Assembly: GCA_965221555.1 (NCBI GenBank)
Contig: OZ244895.1
Coordinates: 806,001 to 870,000 of the forward strand
Source of the DNA: JAJEAD01 sp965221555
GTDB taxonomy: Bacteria; Pseudomonadota; Gammaproteobacteria; HK1
Reading direction: 5' to 3'
Length of the DNA: 64,000 nt
The position numbers were made by a program, and so were the translations under genes. The notes under the pieces were generated by a model, which made no database searches, was not told the origin of the DNA, and was given only the letters and a program-made list of their open reading frames with translations. Positions 9,239 to 17,967 of this stretch are shown piece by piece (position 1 is the stretch's first letter; each line of letters begins with the position of its first letter).

Positions 9239-10645
9239 TCAGGCGCTCGCGCGCAGCCGGTGCTCCCGCGCCCGGCTGATGCGCAGGGCTTCTCCCGCGC
9301 TCTGCGCGACGTCGAAAGCGTCGAGCGCGTCGGCGAGCGCGGTGCGTTGATTGCCCGGCAGATAGTGGCCGACGAGGCCGTCGAATTTCGCGCGAAGCTC
9401 CCCCGCCGCGGGGAAGTTCCCGGGCTCCCCCTTGGCGACCGTCACCAGCTTGCGGAGCTCATCTCCGCCGCGGGTGCGCACTCGGACCGATCCCGCCATG
9501 TGAGTGGGAAAGTGGCTCTCCACCTCGGGGTCCACGACGGAGCTTATCCGCCGGCACAGGGAACGCGTGCGCGGATCCTCGAGATGGGCCGCGTAGCTGT
9601 CCCAGCTCATGCCGCCCTCGCACAGGGCCACCGCGGCCACGAAGGGCATCGAGAACTGCCCGTCGACGTAGTTGCGAGGGTTCTGCTTCTCCGGCTCCGG
9701 GTCGCCGATGAGCCGCCAGCCGGTCCGCGGCAGCCCGACTCGCACCGACTCCACGGCGTCGGCGTCCAGTCCATGCTCGGTGCGAAGCGCAATCAGCGCG
9801 TCCATCGCGGCGTGTCCGTAGCGGCAGGAGGGGTAGGGCTTTACCGCGATGTCGAGGGTCTCCCACTCCTCCCCGAGCTTGCGTACCGCCTCGTCGGGGT
9901 TCGGGTCCGGGGCGTAGGAGGCGAGGAAGCCGGCGCTGCCTTCTATCGCATCCGCCGCCCCGCGAAAGCCCTCGTGCGCCAGGCTCGCCGCGATGAGGCC
10001 GCTCATCGCCGCGTACCCCACGTGGAAGGGCTTGTTCCAGGCCCCGTCGGTGAGGAACTGCATGGAGCCCGCGGCCTGGCTGCCGCAGAGCCCAAACGCG
10101 TGAACCAGCGCCTCTTCCGAGAGTCCGAGGATGCGCCCGGCCGCCGCCGCGGCGCCGAACACCCCGCAGGTGGCGGTGGGGTGGTAACCGCGCGCGTAGT
10201 GGGCGGAGGGACCGAGGGCCAGGCTCAGCCGAATCTGGACCTCGTAGCCGGCGGTGATCGCGGCAACGCAGTCGGGGCCGCTCGCGGACGCCATCTCCGC
10301 CGCCGCGAGCGCCGCGGGGACGATGGGCGCGCTCGGGTGGATGGAAGCCCGGGCGTGGGTGTCGTCGAAGTCGAGGCAGTGGGCGAGCGACCCGTTGAAG
10401 AACGCGGCCGCGGGCGGAGCGTAACCTCTCGGGTCACCGATCACGCTTGCCTCGCCGGCGCCCAATCCCAGGCTCCCCAGCGCGGCGGCGATGCTCGGGC
10501 AGATGGCCGCCTCCTGGCGGGCGCGGAACGCGATGGCGACGTGGTCCGCGAGCAGTGCCTTGGTCCGCTCCCGCACCGGCACGGGGAGGCTCTTGTACTC
10601 GATACCGCTCGCAAACTCCGCGAGGCGCCGGGTGATCTCGCCCAT
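9239..10645 (-). CDS. MmgE/PrpD family protein
   Basis: A 468-aa member of the MmgE/PrpD superfamily (2-methylcitrate dehydratase, cis-aconitate decarboxylase and relatives). Characteristic segments are the histidine-rich HCLDFDDTHARASIHPSAP near residue 80, GFHPTATCGVFGAAAAAG (here GYHPTATCG) near 150, and KPYPSCRYGHAAMDAL. The ATG at 10645 follows AGGGGGA at 4 nt, preferred over an ATG ten codons upstream without such a site. It leads an operon with a MaoC hydratase and an acyl-CoA dehydrogenase. PrpD-like dehydration of a tricarboxylate is known for the family, but many members act on other substrates, so the reaction stays open. Confidence 0.9.
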   Translation of the reverse strand: MGEITRRLAEFASGIEYKSLPVPVRERTKALLADHVAIAFRARQEAAICPSIAAALGSLGLGAGEASVIGDPRGYAPPAAAFFNGSLAHCLDFDDTHARASIHPSAPIVPAALAAAEMASASGPDCVAAITAGYEVQIRLSLALGPSAHYARGYHPTATCGVFGAAAAAGRILGLSEEALVHAFGLCGSQAAGSMQFLTDGAWNKPFHVGYAAMSGLIAASLAHEGFRGAADAIEGSAGFLASYAPDPNPDEAVRKLGEEWETLDIAVKPYPSCRYGHAAMDALIALRTEHGLDADAVESVRVGLPRTGWRLIGDPEPEKQNPRNYVDGQFSMPFVAAVALCEGGMSWDSYAAHLEDPRTRSLCRRISSVVDPEVESHFPTHMAGSVRVRTRGGDELRKLVTVAKGEPGNFPAAGELRAKFDGLVGHYLPGNQRTALADALDAFDVAQSAGEALRISRAREHRLRASA

Positions 10646-11309
10646 GTCGTCTCCCCCTGGGGATGAAGGCGCCATTCAACACTTTCTGCCCTCCGACCGC
10701 CACCTTCGGCCGGGGTTTCCTTCTCCCGAATCGACCCGGCGGCGTGCCTGACCATGCGCGACTTTGCCGGCAGGAATTGCCCTGCTGGCGGCACGCCGTC
10801 TTGCCTCCATGACAACAACACAATGGACAGCGTCCGTTTTCCGGTTTCCGAGCGGCGTTGAAACTGTGCGGAACATCGTGTTTCGAGGTCGGAAGCGTGT
10901 GCAGCATCGGCCATAGCTGATTACGGTGGTTCTGCAACACCCAACGACGCTGCCGAGAGGCAGAGTCTGGGGACCGTGGTGATCGAGGCCGAAGTGACTC
11001 AGGGCGCTTCGGGAGACGTGTGGCGGGTCGTCGACGAGAACTGCCGCACGTTGCGATTCTCCACCCACGGATTCGAGAAGTCGCAAGCGGAAGACATGCT
11101 CCGGCCCGCGCCTCGATGTCGCGCCGGTAGCGCACCGAAATGAAGACTGCGGCCTACATGGCCCGGAAGGGTGGCCTACGGACTGGCGCCCGACGATGGC
11201 GCATGCTGTGCTGGTGCGAAGCGACTTCGGAAACGGACAGCGCTTGTGTTACCGTCGTTTGGATTGTGGGGTCGCCCGGTCCCGGCGGGGCGCAAGCCAG
11301 GAGCTACCC
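10646..11309. other. 664-bp intergenic region without a confident gene
   Basis: This region lies between the divergent MmgE/PrpD and Uma2 genes. A plus-strand frame ending at about 11143 reads IEAEVTQGASGDVWRVVDENCRTL.. and has a protein-like composition, but it has no ribosome binding site and no family I know; it may be a gene remnant. The last about 60 bp before the Uma2 start (from TGTGTTACCGTCG near 11245) recur before the Uma2 remnant at 13319, so this is the duplicated Uma2 leader. Confidence 0.4.
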
Positions 11310-12035
11310 ATGAGCCAGACTGTTCTTCCTCCGGCTGCGATTGAGTACCCGAGCGGGGACGGCAAGCCGATGGCGGAGAACGACGCCCAGCTCCTGGCCA
11401 TGCACTATGCCATCGGGGCGTTGCGGGTGTACTACCAGGACCGGCGCGACGTGTACGTATCCGGTGACCTGCTGATGTACTACGAAGAGGGCAATCCGCG
11501 GGTCTCGGTGGCGCCGGACGTGTTCGTGGTCCTCGGGGTGGAGGATCGGGTGCGGATGCGTTACCTGGTGTGGGAGGAGGGCAAAGCACCGGACTTTGTG
11601 CTGGAGGTGGCCTCCAAGAGCACGTGGCGCGAGGACCTGGGGCCGAAGCGCGAGGTCTACGCGCGCCTGGGGGTGAAGGAGTACTGGGTGTACGACCCCA
11701 CGGGGAGGTACATCACGCCGGTGCTCCAGGGCCTGCGTCTGGCCGGGGGCGCCTACCTGCGCCAGTTGGCCGTGACCTCGCCCGACGGCGCGCTGACCCT
11801 CAAGAGCGAGACGCTCGGTCTCGAACTCCACGCGCAGGGCGAAGAGATGCGCTTCCGCGACCCGGCAACGGGCCAGGTCCTGCTCAGTTACGCCGAGGCG
11901 GACGCCGCTCGCCGGGAGGCGGAGTCCCGAGCCGAGCGAGAGGCTGCGCTGCGACAGGAGGAGGCCGCCGCGCGCCGCGCGGCCGAGGCGCGCATTGCGG
12001 AGCTCGAAGCGCGCCTTCGCAAGACGCGTCGCTGA
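11310..12035 (+). CDS. Uma2 family endonuclease-like protein
   Basis: The 241-aa protein has a Uma2 (DUF820) PD-(D/E)xK nuclease-like domain. The catalytic pattern is visible as APDVFVVLG (Asp), then PDFVLEVASKST (Glu-x-x-x-Lys) and the helix GPKREVYARLGVKEYWVYDP. A C-terminal coiled coil of about 45 residues, rich in Arg, Glu and Ala, follows. The start MSQTVLPPAAIEYPSGDG matches common Uma2 N-termini and follows AGGAG; the open frame extends 38 codons upstream but does not look coding. Uma2 proteins are often multicopy and of unknown role. A truncated paralogue lies 1.3 kb downstream. Confidence 0.88.
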   Translation: MSQTVLPPAAIEYPSGDGKPMAENDAQLLAMHYAIGALRVYYQDRRDVYVSGDLLMYYEEGNPRVSVAPDVFVVLGVEDRVRMRYLVWEEGKAPDFVLEVASKSTWREDLGPKREVYARLGVKEYWVYDPTGRYITPVLQGLRLAGGAYLRQLAVTSPDGALTLKSETLGLELHAQGEEMRFRDPATGQVLLSYAEADAARREAESRAEREAALRQEEAAARRAAEARIAELEARLRKTRR

Positions 12036-12121
12036 CCGACGCCGTGTCGAGGCGGCACGACGAGCATGTCCTGAAGCAAATCGTCAGGTCTGCGCGTTTC
12101 TTCGATGCTCCGGGCGAGGCT

Positions 12122-12931
12122 TCAGGTAACGGACATCGCAAGGTCTTCGCTCGGCGCCTCGATCGGGTTGCGGCGGCCAAAGAAGCGCAGGCGTACCTCC
12201 TCGCCGAAGCGCTGGTCGGGTTTGGAGTCGTAGCTGAGTATCAGCATCCGGCGAGATGGGGACTCGGAGACCGGGGCGACGCGGTGCATGGACTGAAAGC
12301 CGTTGAACAGGGTGAGCGTCCCCGGACGCGCGTCGAGTTCGAGCAGGTCCGCACACTCACCGGCCAGCGTGTCGTCGATGAGTCTCGGCAGATCCTCGCG
12401 GTGGCGGACATTGGGCACGTACTCGAAGGCGCCGCCCGAGCCCGCGGAGCGCAGCATGAGGGTGACGATGCCGTCGTTGGCGTCGAAGTGCCATCCCAAC
12501 TCGTCACCCGGGGAGAGGTCGGTCACCATGCACGATGCGATCGGATCCGCACTGATGTAGTACGGGCGCCGTTTCAGCACCTCCGAGACGAAACGGGTCA
12601 GTCCGTCCCAGAGAAAGAGCCGCCTCATGACGGATCCCGCCGGCATCTGGTCGTATCCCACGCACCCTAGACTCACCCGGGTGATCTCGCCCATGCCGGA
12701 GGGAAAGCCGTTTCGATGATCGACCCGCCGGAACGCCTCGGGGCAGAGCCGGTCCGCCTCGTCCTGCATGGCGGCGAGCGCGGCGGGGCGGATGAAACCC
12801 GGCAAGGTGAACACGCCTTCCTCGGCGAGTTGCCGCCGGCCCGTGCGGATGAGCTCTTCCGCTTCTTGAGCCTCGAGGTCGGATATCGGGTATCGGTCGA
12901 GATCTACGATTCCGGCAGGGTCGGTGATCAT
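12122..12931 (-). CDS. PhyH-like Fe(II)/2-oxoglutarate dioxygenase
   Basis: The 269-aa protein has a double-stranded beta-helix dioxygenase core. The metal triad is readable: H and D in LGWHFDANDG near residue 145, and the distal His in GFQSMHRVAPV, with a following Arg in SPSRRMLILSYD for 2-oxoglutarate. GGAFEYVPNVR is the usual strand between them. The ATG at 12931 follows GGGGAG at about 9 nt. It stands alone on the minus strand, convergent with the Uma2 gene. The substrate is unknown; the family hydroxylates amino acids, lipids and small metabolites. Confidence 0.82.
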   Translation of the reverse strand: MITDPAGIVDLDRYPISDLEAQEAEELIRTGRRQLAEEGVFTLPGFIRPAALAAMQDEADRLCPEAFRRVDHRNGFPSGMGEITRVSLGCVGYDQMPAGSVMRRLFLWDGLTRFVSEVLKRRPYYISADPIASCMVTDLSPGDELGWHFDANDGIVTLMLRSAGSGGAFEYVPNVRHREDLPRLIDDTLAGECADLLELDARPGTLTLFNGFQSMHRVAPVSESPSRRMLILSYDSKPDQRFGEEVRLRFFGRRNPIEAPSEDLAMSVT

Positions 12932-13318
12932 GGGCTTCGGCTCCCCGATGAGTAGGTAGACGAACCGTTAGAGTACCGTTTCCCGGCGCGACGGAAAGCT
13001 CCGGGACGACGGTATCCGACGCGGTTGCGAGATCTTCACGCCGTCATGCGTTGTGCACCCTTCCTGTCGGCGATCGGGGCTTCGTGGCCTCCCCCGGCAA
13101 CTCGGACTTCTTGCGGCACGCAAAGCTCATGTTGCACAGGCCGGCGACTTCGAGCGGGTTGCTCACGAAATTCGAGTGCTCGGCTTCGGCGGCAGCGCTC
13201 GGCGACCGGCCATCCCGCGCCGGTGTTCCGCGGCTTCGGATGCGAACCGGGCCTGTGTTACCGTCGCCCGCGACGCGGGGCCACCCGGTCCCGATACCCC
13301 GTGAGGAGGAATCCGCCG
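12932..13318. other. 387-bp intergenic region before the Uma2 remnant
   Basis: No gene is seen on either strand. Its last about 60 bp resemble the leader of the intact Uma2 gene (shared TGTGTTACCGTCG and CCCGGTCCCG blocks), and a GAGGAGG ribosome binding site precedes the remnant. The 5' part should hold the promoter of the dioxygenase gene reading leftwards. Confidence 0.4.
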
Positions 13319-13435
13319 ATGAGCGGAAGCGTTCTTCCACCGGCTGCGCCGCGCCAAGAGCTGGCGTCCGCGCGCCACGCCGCTCAAGCCCGGGTCGTGG
13401 AGTTCGAGTCTCCTCTTCGCGAGGGGATTGACTGA
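13319..13435 (+). pseudogene. Internally deleted Uma2 gene remnant
   Basis: A 38-codon frame with an excellent ribosome binding site (GTGAGGAGG). It begins MSGSVLPPAAP, matching the MSQTVLPPAAI start of the Uma2 gene at 11310, and its ending AAQARVVEFESPLREGID resembles the last residues of the coiled coil in that protein (AEARIAELEARLRKTRR). The whole nuclease domain between is missing. The leader sequence is also shared. It reads as a duplicate Uma2 gene that lost its middle in frame, so it may still make a short peptide. Confidence 0.7.
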
Positions 13436-13465
13436 TCGGCGACGGGCCGAGTCAGCGCGTCGAGC

Positions 13466-14245
13466 ATGTCCCCGGAACAGATCGAGAAAGCCGCGCGCAT
13501 CTTCGACGCGGCGCGCCGGGGCAACTACGCAATCGACGAGATCCCGGCGGAGCTCGGCCTTGACGATCTGGAGGGCGCGGCGAGGGTCGCCGACCGGGTG
13601 GTGGAGCTCTCGGGCGAGCGCGTCGTGGGCTTTCTCGTGGGGGCCACCAGCCCCGAAATGCAGCGGCGCATGAACGCCGAAGAGCCGTACTACGCCTGCA
13701 TCATCGAGTCGAATCTCTGCACCAGTCCGGCAGACCTTGCCTCGAAGCGGCTGCTGACCATCGGGTTGGAGAGCGAGGTCGCATTCACTCTCGGAGCGGA
13801 CCTGCCCGCGCGCGTGAATCCCTATACGACGGACGAGGTGGCGGATGCGATTCGCTCGATGCACGCCTCGGTCGAAGTCGTGAATGGCCATGTGCGCGAC
13901 TGGCTCGACAAGCCGATCGCATGGGTCATGGCCGACAACGGCACCGATGGGCCCCTGGTGCTGGGTCCCCCCGTCGAAAGCTGGCGCGACATCGACCGGC
14001 CGAGCATCCCGGTCACGCTTACCGTGAACGGCGAGACCGTGCGGGAGGGTCGCGGCGCCCACGCGCTCGGCGATCCGCTGAATGTCATGGTCTGGCTGGC
14101 AAACCGGCGCAGTCGAGAAGGGAGGGGCATGAAGGCGGGCCAGGTCGTCAACACCGGCACGACCGCCGGCATCTTCTTCGCCGAGCCGGGTGGCGAGGCG
14201 GTCGCCGACTTCGGTCCTCTCGGCCGGGTCTCCCTGACGTTCTGA
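13466..14245 (+). CDS. 2-keto-4-pentenoate hydratase / FAH-family protein
   Basis: The 259-aa protein resembles MhpD/DmpE-type hydratases and 4-oxalocrotonate decarboxylase. The metal-binding acidic cluster is seen in IESNLCTSP and TIGLESEVAFTLGADLP, and the family end GQVVNTGTTAGIFFAEPGGEAVADFG is present. Family members add water to 2-oxopent-4-enoate or decarboxylate oxalocrotonate in meta-cleavage pathways. No ring-cleavage or other pathway genes lie nearby, so the role may be a different 2-oxo acid. The ATG at 13466 lacks a strong ribosome binding site; it follows the Uma2 remnant by 30 bp. Confidence 0.8.
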   Translation: MSPEQIEKAARIFDAARRGNYAIDEIPAELGLDDLEGAARVADRVVELSGERVVGFLVGATSPEMQRRMNAEEPYYACIIESNLCTSPADLASKRLLTIGLESEVAFTLGADLPARVNPYTTDEVADAIRSMHASVEVVNGHVRDWLDKPIAWVMADNGTDGPLVLGPPVESWRDIDRPSIPVTLTVNGETVREGRGAHALGDPLNVMVWLANRRSREGRGMKAGQVVNTGTTAGIFFAEPGGEAVADFGPLGRVSLTF

Positions 14246-14388
14246 GGCCGGCCCCCGGCGCCGGGCCAGCCTTCCCCCACGGACGCTTCCGGGGACGCAG
14301 GCGGGGCGATTGCGGTCTTCGTGTGGTCGAAGCGCCCGCCGCGATGATGTAGATATCCCGATCACACCTCGATCAGGCGCCCGCGTCC

Positions 14389-15246
14389 ATGAAGCGTACC
14401 TCGTGTGTGTTGCTGCTGGTTCTCGCCTGCGCACCGCTCTTCCCGGGCGCGGCCGAGCTCGACACGCTCGAGAACGCGATGCTGGTCGACGCCGGCATGA
14501 ACGACGGTGACAGCTTCCGGGTGAGTGCCGACGGCCGCGAGCTTCACCTGCGCCTCTACTTCGTGGACTGTCCGGAGACCGATTTCGGGAGCAATGCCGC
14601 GCTCGAGCGTATCCGCGACCAGCAGCATCACTTCGGACTGGAGGACCCGCAGGACGTGGTGCGTTTCGGCAGGCGGGCTACGGAATACGTGAGGTCGGTC
14701 CTTTCCGAACCTTTCTCGGTCCATACCGCCTACGCTTTCGCCCCGGGCCGCTCGGCTACTGGTCGTTATTACGCCTTCGTGGAGACCCACGATGGCCAAG
14801 ATCTCGCCCACCTGCTCGTCAGGGAGGGGCTCGCGCGGGTGCACGGCAAGACCCGGCCTTCTCCGCGGGGCCGTTCCAGCCGGCAGGTCCTGGACGAGCT
14901 CGCGGACCTGCGCGCGCTCGCGATGCTGAACCGCTCCGGCCTGTGGGAGGCGACGAATCCGGAACTGCTCGTCGAAATGCGCAGGGGCCGGCGGGAAGCG
15001 GCCGAGGAGCTGAGCGAGTTCAAGGAGAAGGTGGCCGGATTGAGGACTCGCGACGATGCGCCCCTTCACCTGAACCGCGCGAGCGACGAGCAGTTGCAAG
15101 GGATTCCGGGCATCGGCCCGGTCAGTGCCGCGAAGATCATCGCCGGCCGGCCCTATCGGGAGGTGGAGGACCTGCTGAAGGTCCCGGGCATCGGTCCGAA
15201 GACGCTCGAGGCCATCGCTCCCTACGTCACGCTGAACGTCGAGTAG
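14389..15246 (+). CDS. Exported thermonuclease-like protein with C-terminal helix-hairpin-helix domain
   Basis: The 285-aa protein starts with a signal peptide (MKRTSCVLLLVLACAPLFPGAA). Residues about 35-165 form a staphylococcal-nuclease (SNase) domain: DGDSFRV, LHLRLYFVDCPETDF (Arg and Glu of the active-site pattern) and LLVREGLARVHGK. The last about 65 residues are a ComEA-type helix-hairpin-helix unit: HLNRASDEQLQGIPGIGPVSAAKII and VPGIGPKTLEAIAPYV. The mix suggests an exported DNA-binding nuclease, perhaps for using or importing extracellular DNA. It is a single gene in its own transcription unit. The domain calls are firm; the role is inferred. Confidence 0.85.
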   Translation: MKRTSCVLLLVLACAPLFPGAAELDTLENAMLVDAGMNDGDSFRVSADGRELHLRLYFVDCPETDFGSNAALERIRDQQHHFGLEDPQDVVRFGRRATEYVRSVLSEPFSVHTAYAFAPGRSATGRYYAFVETHDGQDLAHLLVREGLARVHGKTRPSPRGRSSRQVLDELADLRALAMLNRSGLWEATNPELLVEMRRGRREAAEELSEFKEKVAGLRTRDDAPLHLNRASDEQLQGIPGIGPVSAAKIIAGRPYREVEDLLKVPGIGPKTLEAIAPYVTLNVE

Positions 15247-15274
15247 CCGGCGGCCCGTCCCGGCGCGGGGCGTA

Positions 15275-15310
15275 CGCTTGTTGAGAACTCGAAAAACTTG
15301 CGGGCTGGAC
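15275..15310 (+). repeat. Terminal fragment of the intergenic MITE-like repeat upstream of the SauS-like gene
   Basis: TTGTTGAGAACTCGAAAAAC and TTGCGGGCTGG resemble the right terminal repeat of the family (GAGAAATCGGTGAAA, then CGGGCTGG). It lies about 60 bp before the acylating dehydrogenase gene and might contain or displace promoter sequence. Confidence 0.4.
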
Positions 15311-15372
15311 TTCGCTCGATGCCTGGAATTGGCTAGAGTTGCGTCCTGGAAACAAACAGGGAGCGGGACGCC

Positions 15373-16809
15373 ATGAGTCAGGCGCTGAGGCAGCGTGAGG
15401 GCGACCTGTTCGCAACCAGCGACGATACCGGCGAGAGGATAGCGGCGCTGGTGGAACGCGCGCGCCGGGCGATGGACGAGTTCCATTCGGCGGACCAGGC
15501 CCGCGTCGACGAAGCGGTCACCGCGCTCGCGTGGTCGCTCTACAAGCCCGAGCGCGCCGAGGCCCTGGCCGCCCTCGCGGTCGAGGACACGGGCCTTGGC
15601 AATGCCGCCGACAAGGTGGTCAAGAATCAGCGCAAAACCTTTGGCACCCTGCGCGATCTGATGAGGGTGCGTTCGGTGGGCGTGATCGAGGAGGACGCGG
15701 AGCGCGGCATCGTCAAGTACGCGAAGCCGGTCGGAGTGGTGGCGGCGCTCACTCCCTCCACCAACCCCGCCGCCACTCCGGTCAACAAGGCGATGATGGC
15801 GGTCAAGGGCCGTAACGCGGTCATCATCGCTCCGTCGCCCGCCGGGCTCACCACTACCACCACCACCGTCGACCACATGCGCCGCGAGCTCGCTCGGATC
15901 GGGGCGCCGACGGACCTGGTCCAGGTGCTCCCGTCTCCGGTTGATCGGGCGGCCACCACGGCCCTGATGGAAGCCTGTGATCTGGTGGTGGTGACCGGTT
16001 CGCAGAACAACGTGCGCGGCGCCTACCGCAGCGGGACCCCCGCGGTGGGGGTGGGCGCCGGAAACGTGCCGGTCATCATCGACGCCAGCGCCGACCTCGA
16101 CGACGCGGCCCGCAAGATCGCTGCTTCCAAGACCTTCGACAACGCGACCTCCTGCTCTTCCGAGAACTCGCTCGTCATCCTCGACGAGGTGTACGACGAT
16201 GCGATCGCCGCGCTCGTGCGCGCGGGGGGATATCTCGCGGACGCGCACGGCAAGGAGGCGATCGCCGGCACCCTGTGGGTGAACGGCCGTCTCAACCGGA
16301 GAGTCATCGCCAAGGACGCCGAGGTGCTGCGATGCGAGATGGGCCTCCCCGAGGCCGCGACCGGGGCGCGATTTTTCATGGTGGAGGAGGAGGATGTCAT
16401 CGGCCCCTTCGCCGACGAGAAGCTCTCGCTCGTGCTCACCGTGTACCGGGCGCCCGACCTGGAGCGGGCCATCGCGCGGGTGGACGAGATTCTGGAAGTC
16501 AAGGGCAAGGGCCACTCCTGCGGCATCCACACCCGCAACGCGGAGAACGCGCGCCGCGTGGCGGAGAGGCTCGACGTGGTGCGGGTGCTGGTGAACTTCG
16601 CCCACACCTTCGGCAACGGCGGCGGCTTCGACAGCGGGCTCAACTTCACGCTCAGCATGGGCTGTGGAACCTGGCAGGGCAACAGCATCAGCGAGAACCT
16701 GGGGTACCAGCACTTTCTGAACATCACCCACCTGTGCAGGGCGATACCGGAGGACCGGCCGACGGAGGAGGAGCTCTTCGGCGCCTACTGGGCGCGTTGG
16801 GGCAAGTAG
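15373..16809 (+). CDS. Acylating aldehyde dehydrogenase, sulfoacetaldehyde dehydrogenase (SauS)-like
   Basis: The 478-aa protein is a CoA-acylating aldehyde dehydrogenase related to SauS/EutE, converting an aldehyde plus CoA and NAD(P)+ to an acyl-CoA. The catalytic Cys is residue 261 in FDNATSCSSEN; VGVVAALTPSTNPAATP and GVGAGNVPVIID are the cofactor-region signatures. A GGGAGC box precedes the ATG. The next two genes encode an ADP-forming acyl-CoA ligase, the arrangement expected for aldehyde to acyl-CoA to free acid with ATP gain; in sulfonate metabolism this would be sulfoacetaldehyde to sulfoacetate (SauS with a SauCD-type ligase). Other short aldehydes cannot be excluded by eye. Confidence 0.85.
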   Translation: MSQALRQREGDLFATSDDTGERIAALVERARRAMDEFHSADQARVDEAVTALAWSLYKPERAEALAALAVEDTGLGNAADKVVKNQRKTFGTLRDLMRVRSVGVIEEDAERGIVKYAKPVGVVAALTPSTNPAATPVNKAMMAVKGRNAVIIAPSPAGLTTTTTTVDHMRRELARIGAPTDLVQVLPSPVDRAATTALMEACDLVVVTGSQNNVRGAYRSGTPAVGVGAGNVPVIIDASADLDDAARKIAASKTFDNATSCSSENSLVILDEVYDDAIAALVRAGGYLADAHGKEAIAGTLWVNGRLNRRVIAKDAEVLRCEMGLPEAATGARFFMVEEEDVIGPFADEKLSLVLTVYRAPDLERAIARVDEILEVKGKGHSCGIHTRNAENARRVAERLDVVRVLVNFAHTFGNGGGFDSGLNFTLSMGCGTWQGNSISENLGYQHFLNITHLCRAIPEDRPTEEELFGAYWARWGK

Positions 16810-16815
16810 GCCGCC

Positions 16816-17967
16816 ATGAACATCGAGGAATATGCGGCCAAGCCGATCCTTGCCGCGGCGGGGATTGCGACGCCCGCCTTCCGGGTCGCGAACAGCGCCG
16901 AGGCCGCGGCATCCGCGGTCGAGGCGCTCGGCCCCTGCATGATCAAGGCCCAGGTTCCGGCGGGACGCCGTGGCAAGGCGGGGGGGATCAAGGCGGTCGA
17001 CGATCCGGCCGCGGCGCGCGCGGCGGCGGCCGAGATCCTCGGCATGGATATCGCGGGACACCGGGTCGAGCGGGTGCTGGTGGAGCGTCGGGCCGATGTG
17101 GCCCGCGAGTTCTACGCTTCGGTGTTGAACGATCCGCAGAGCCGGGGACCGCTCGTCATGTTCTCCACCGCCGGCGGCATGGACATCGAGGAGTCCGCCC
17201 GCCGTCATCCCCAGAGGCTGCGCCGGATCGAGATCGACATCCGCCGGGGTCTGGAGCGCGCGCACCTGCTTTCCGGGCTTGAGGGTCTGGATCTCGAAGC
17301 CGCAAGCGTGGACGCGCTCGCCGATCTGCTGGTGCTCCTGTACTCCGTCTATCGTACGTACGACGCCGAGTTGCTGGAGGTAAATCCTCTCGCTCTGCTG
17401 CGCGACGGATCGCTCGCCGCGCTTGACTGCAAGCTCGTGCTCGACGATGCGAGCGCGCCGCGCCAGCCCGAGCTCGCGGCGCTGGCTCGGCCGGAGACGC
17501 TGAGCGCACTGGAGCGGCGCGGCGGCGACGCGGGGCTCAAGTACATCGAGCTCGAGGGCGAGGTCGGGGTGCTCGCGAACGGCGCCGGCCTCACCATGGC
17601 CACCATGGACGTGGTTGCCCACCACGGCGGGCGCCCCGCGAACTTTCTCGAGATCGGAGGCGAGGCTTACACCATGGCACGTCCCGCGCTGGAGCTGGTG
17701 CTCGCGAACGAGCGGGTGAAGAGTCTCGTCGTCAATTTCTGCGGCGCGTTCGCGCGCACCGACGTGATGACGAAGGGAGTCATCGATGCGTGGCTCGAGC
17801 TCTCACCCTCGGTGCCCGTCTTCTTCAGCATCCGGGGCACGGGCTGGCGCGAGGCGGTGGCGATGTTGCGCGAGCGCCTCGGCATGGAGCCGCGGGCGAC
17901 GATGGACGATGCGATTCGGGCCGCGGTCGAGGCCGCCGGTCCACGCGCAGCGGGCACCTCGCCATGA
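16816..17967 (+). CDS. ADP-forming acyl-CoA ligase, ATP-grasp (beta) subunit
   Basis: The 383-aa protein has the succinyl-CoA synthetase beta/ATP-grasp architecture: MNIEEYAAKPILAAAGI at the start, the AGRRGKAGGIKAV nucleotide-binding loop near residue 55, EVNPLALL, and NGAGLTMATMD with ANFLEIGGEA in the C-terminal flavodoxin-like domain. With the alpha subunit encoded next (ATGA overlap) it should interconvert acyl-CoA + ADP + Pi and acid + CoA + ATP. It follows the acylating aldehyde dehydrogenase by 6 nt, so the operon likely couples aldehyde oxidation to ATP formation. The acyl group is unassigned; sulfoacetyl is the leading guess from the neighbour. Confidence 0.88.
   Translation: MNIEEYAAKPILAAAGIATPAFRVANSAEAAASAVEALGPCMIKAQVPAGRRGKAGGIKAVDDPAAARAAAAEILGMDIAGHRVERVLVERRADVAREFYASVLNDPQSRGPLVMFSTAGGMDIEESARRHPQRLRRIEIDIRRGLERAHLLSGLEGLDLEAASVDALADLLVLLYSVYRTYDAELLEVNPLALLRDGSLAALDCKLVLDDASAPRQPELAALARPETLSALERRGGDAGLKYIELEGEVGVLANGAGLTMATMDVVAHHGGRPANFLEIGGEAYTMARPALELVLANERVKSLVVNFCGAFARTDVMTKGVIDAWLELSPSVPVFFSIRGTGWREAVAMLRERLGMEPRATMDDAIRAAVEAAGPRAAGTSP

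Noticed and set aside
10434..11135. A minus-strand gene overlapping the start of the MmgE/PrpD gene
   Set aside because: It overlaps the real gene in another frame, is Arg/Pro/Ser rich and has no motif or ribosome binding site.
14362..17625. A minus-strand open frame of over 1,000 codons
   Set aside because: It lies opposite the nuclease, SauS-like and CoA ligase genes, which have clear domains and ribosome binding sites; the antisense translation is compositionally odd.
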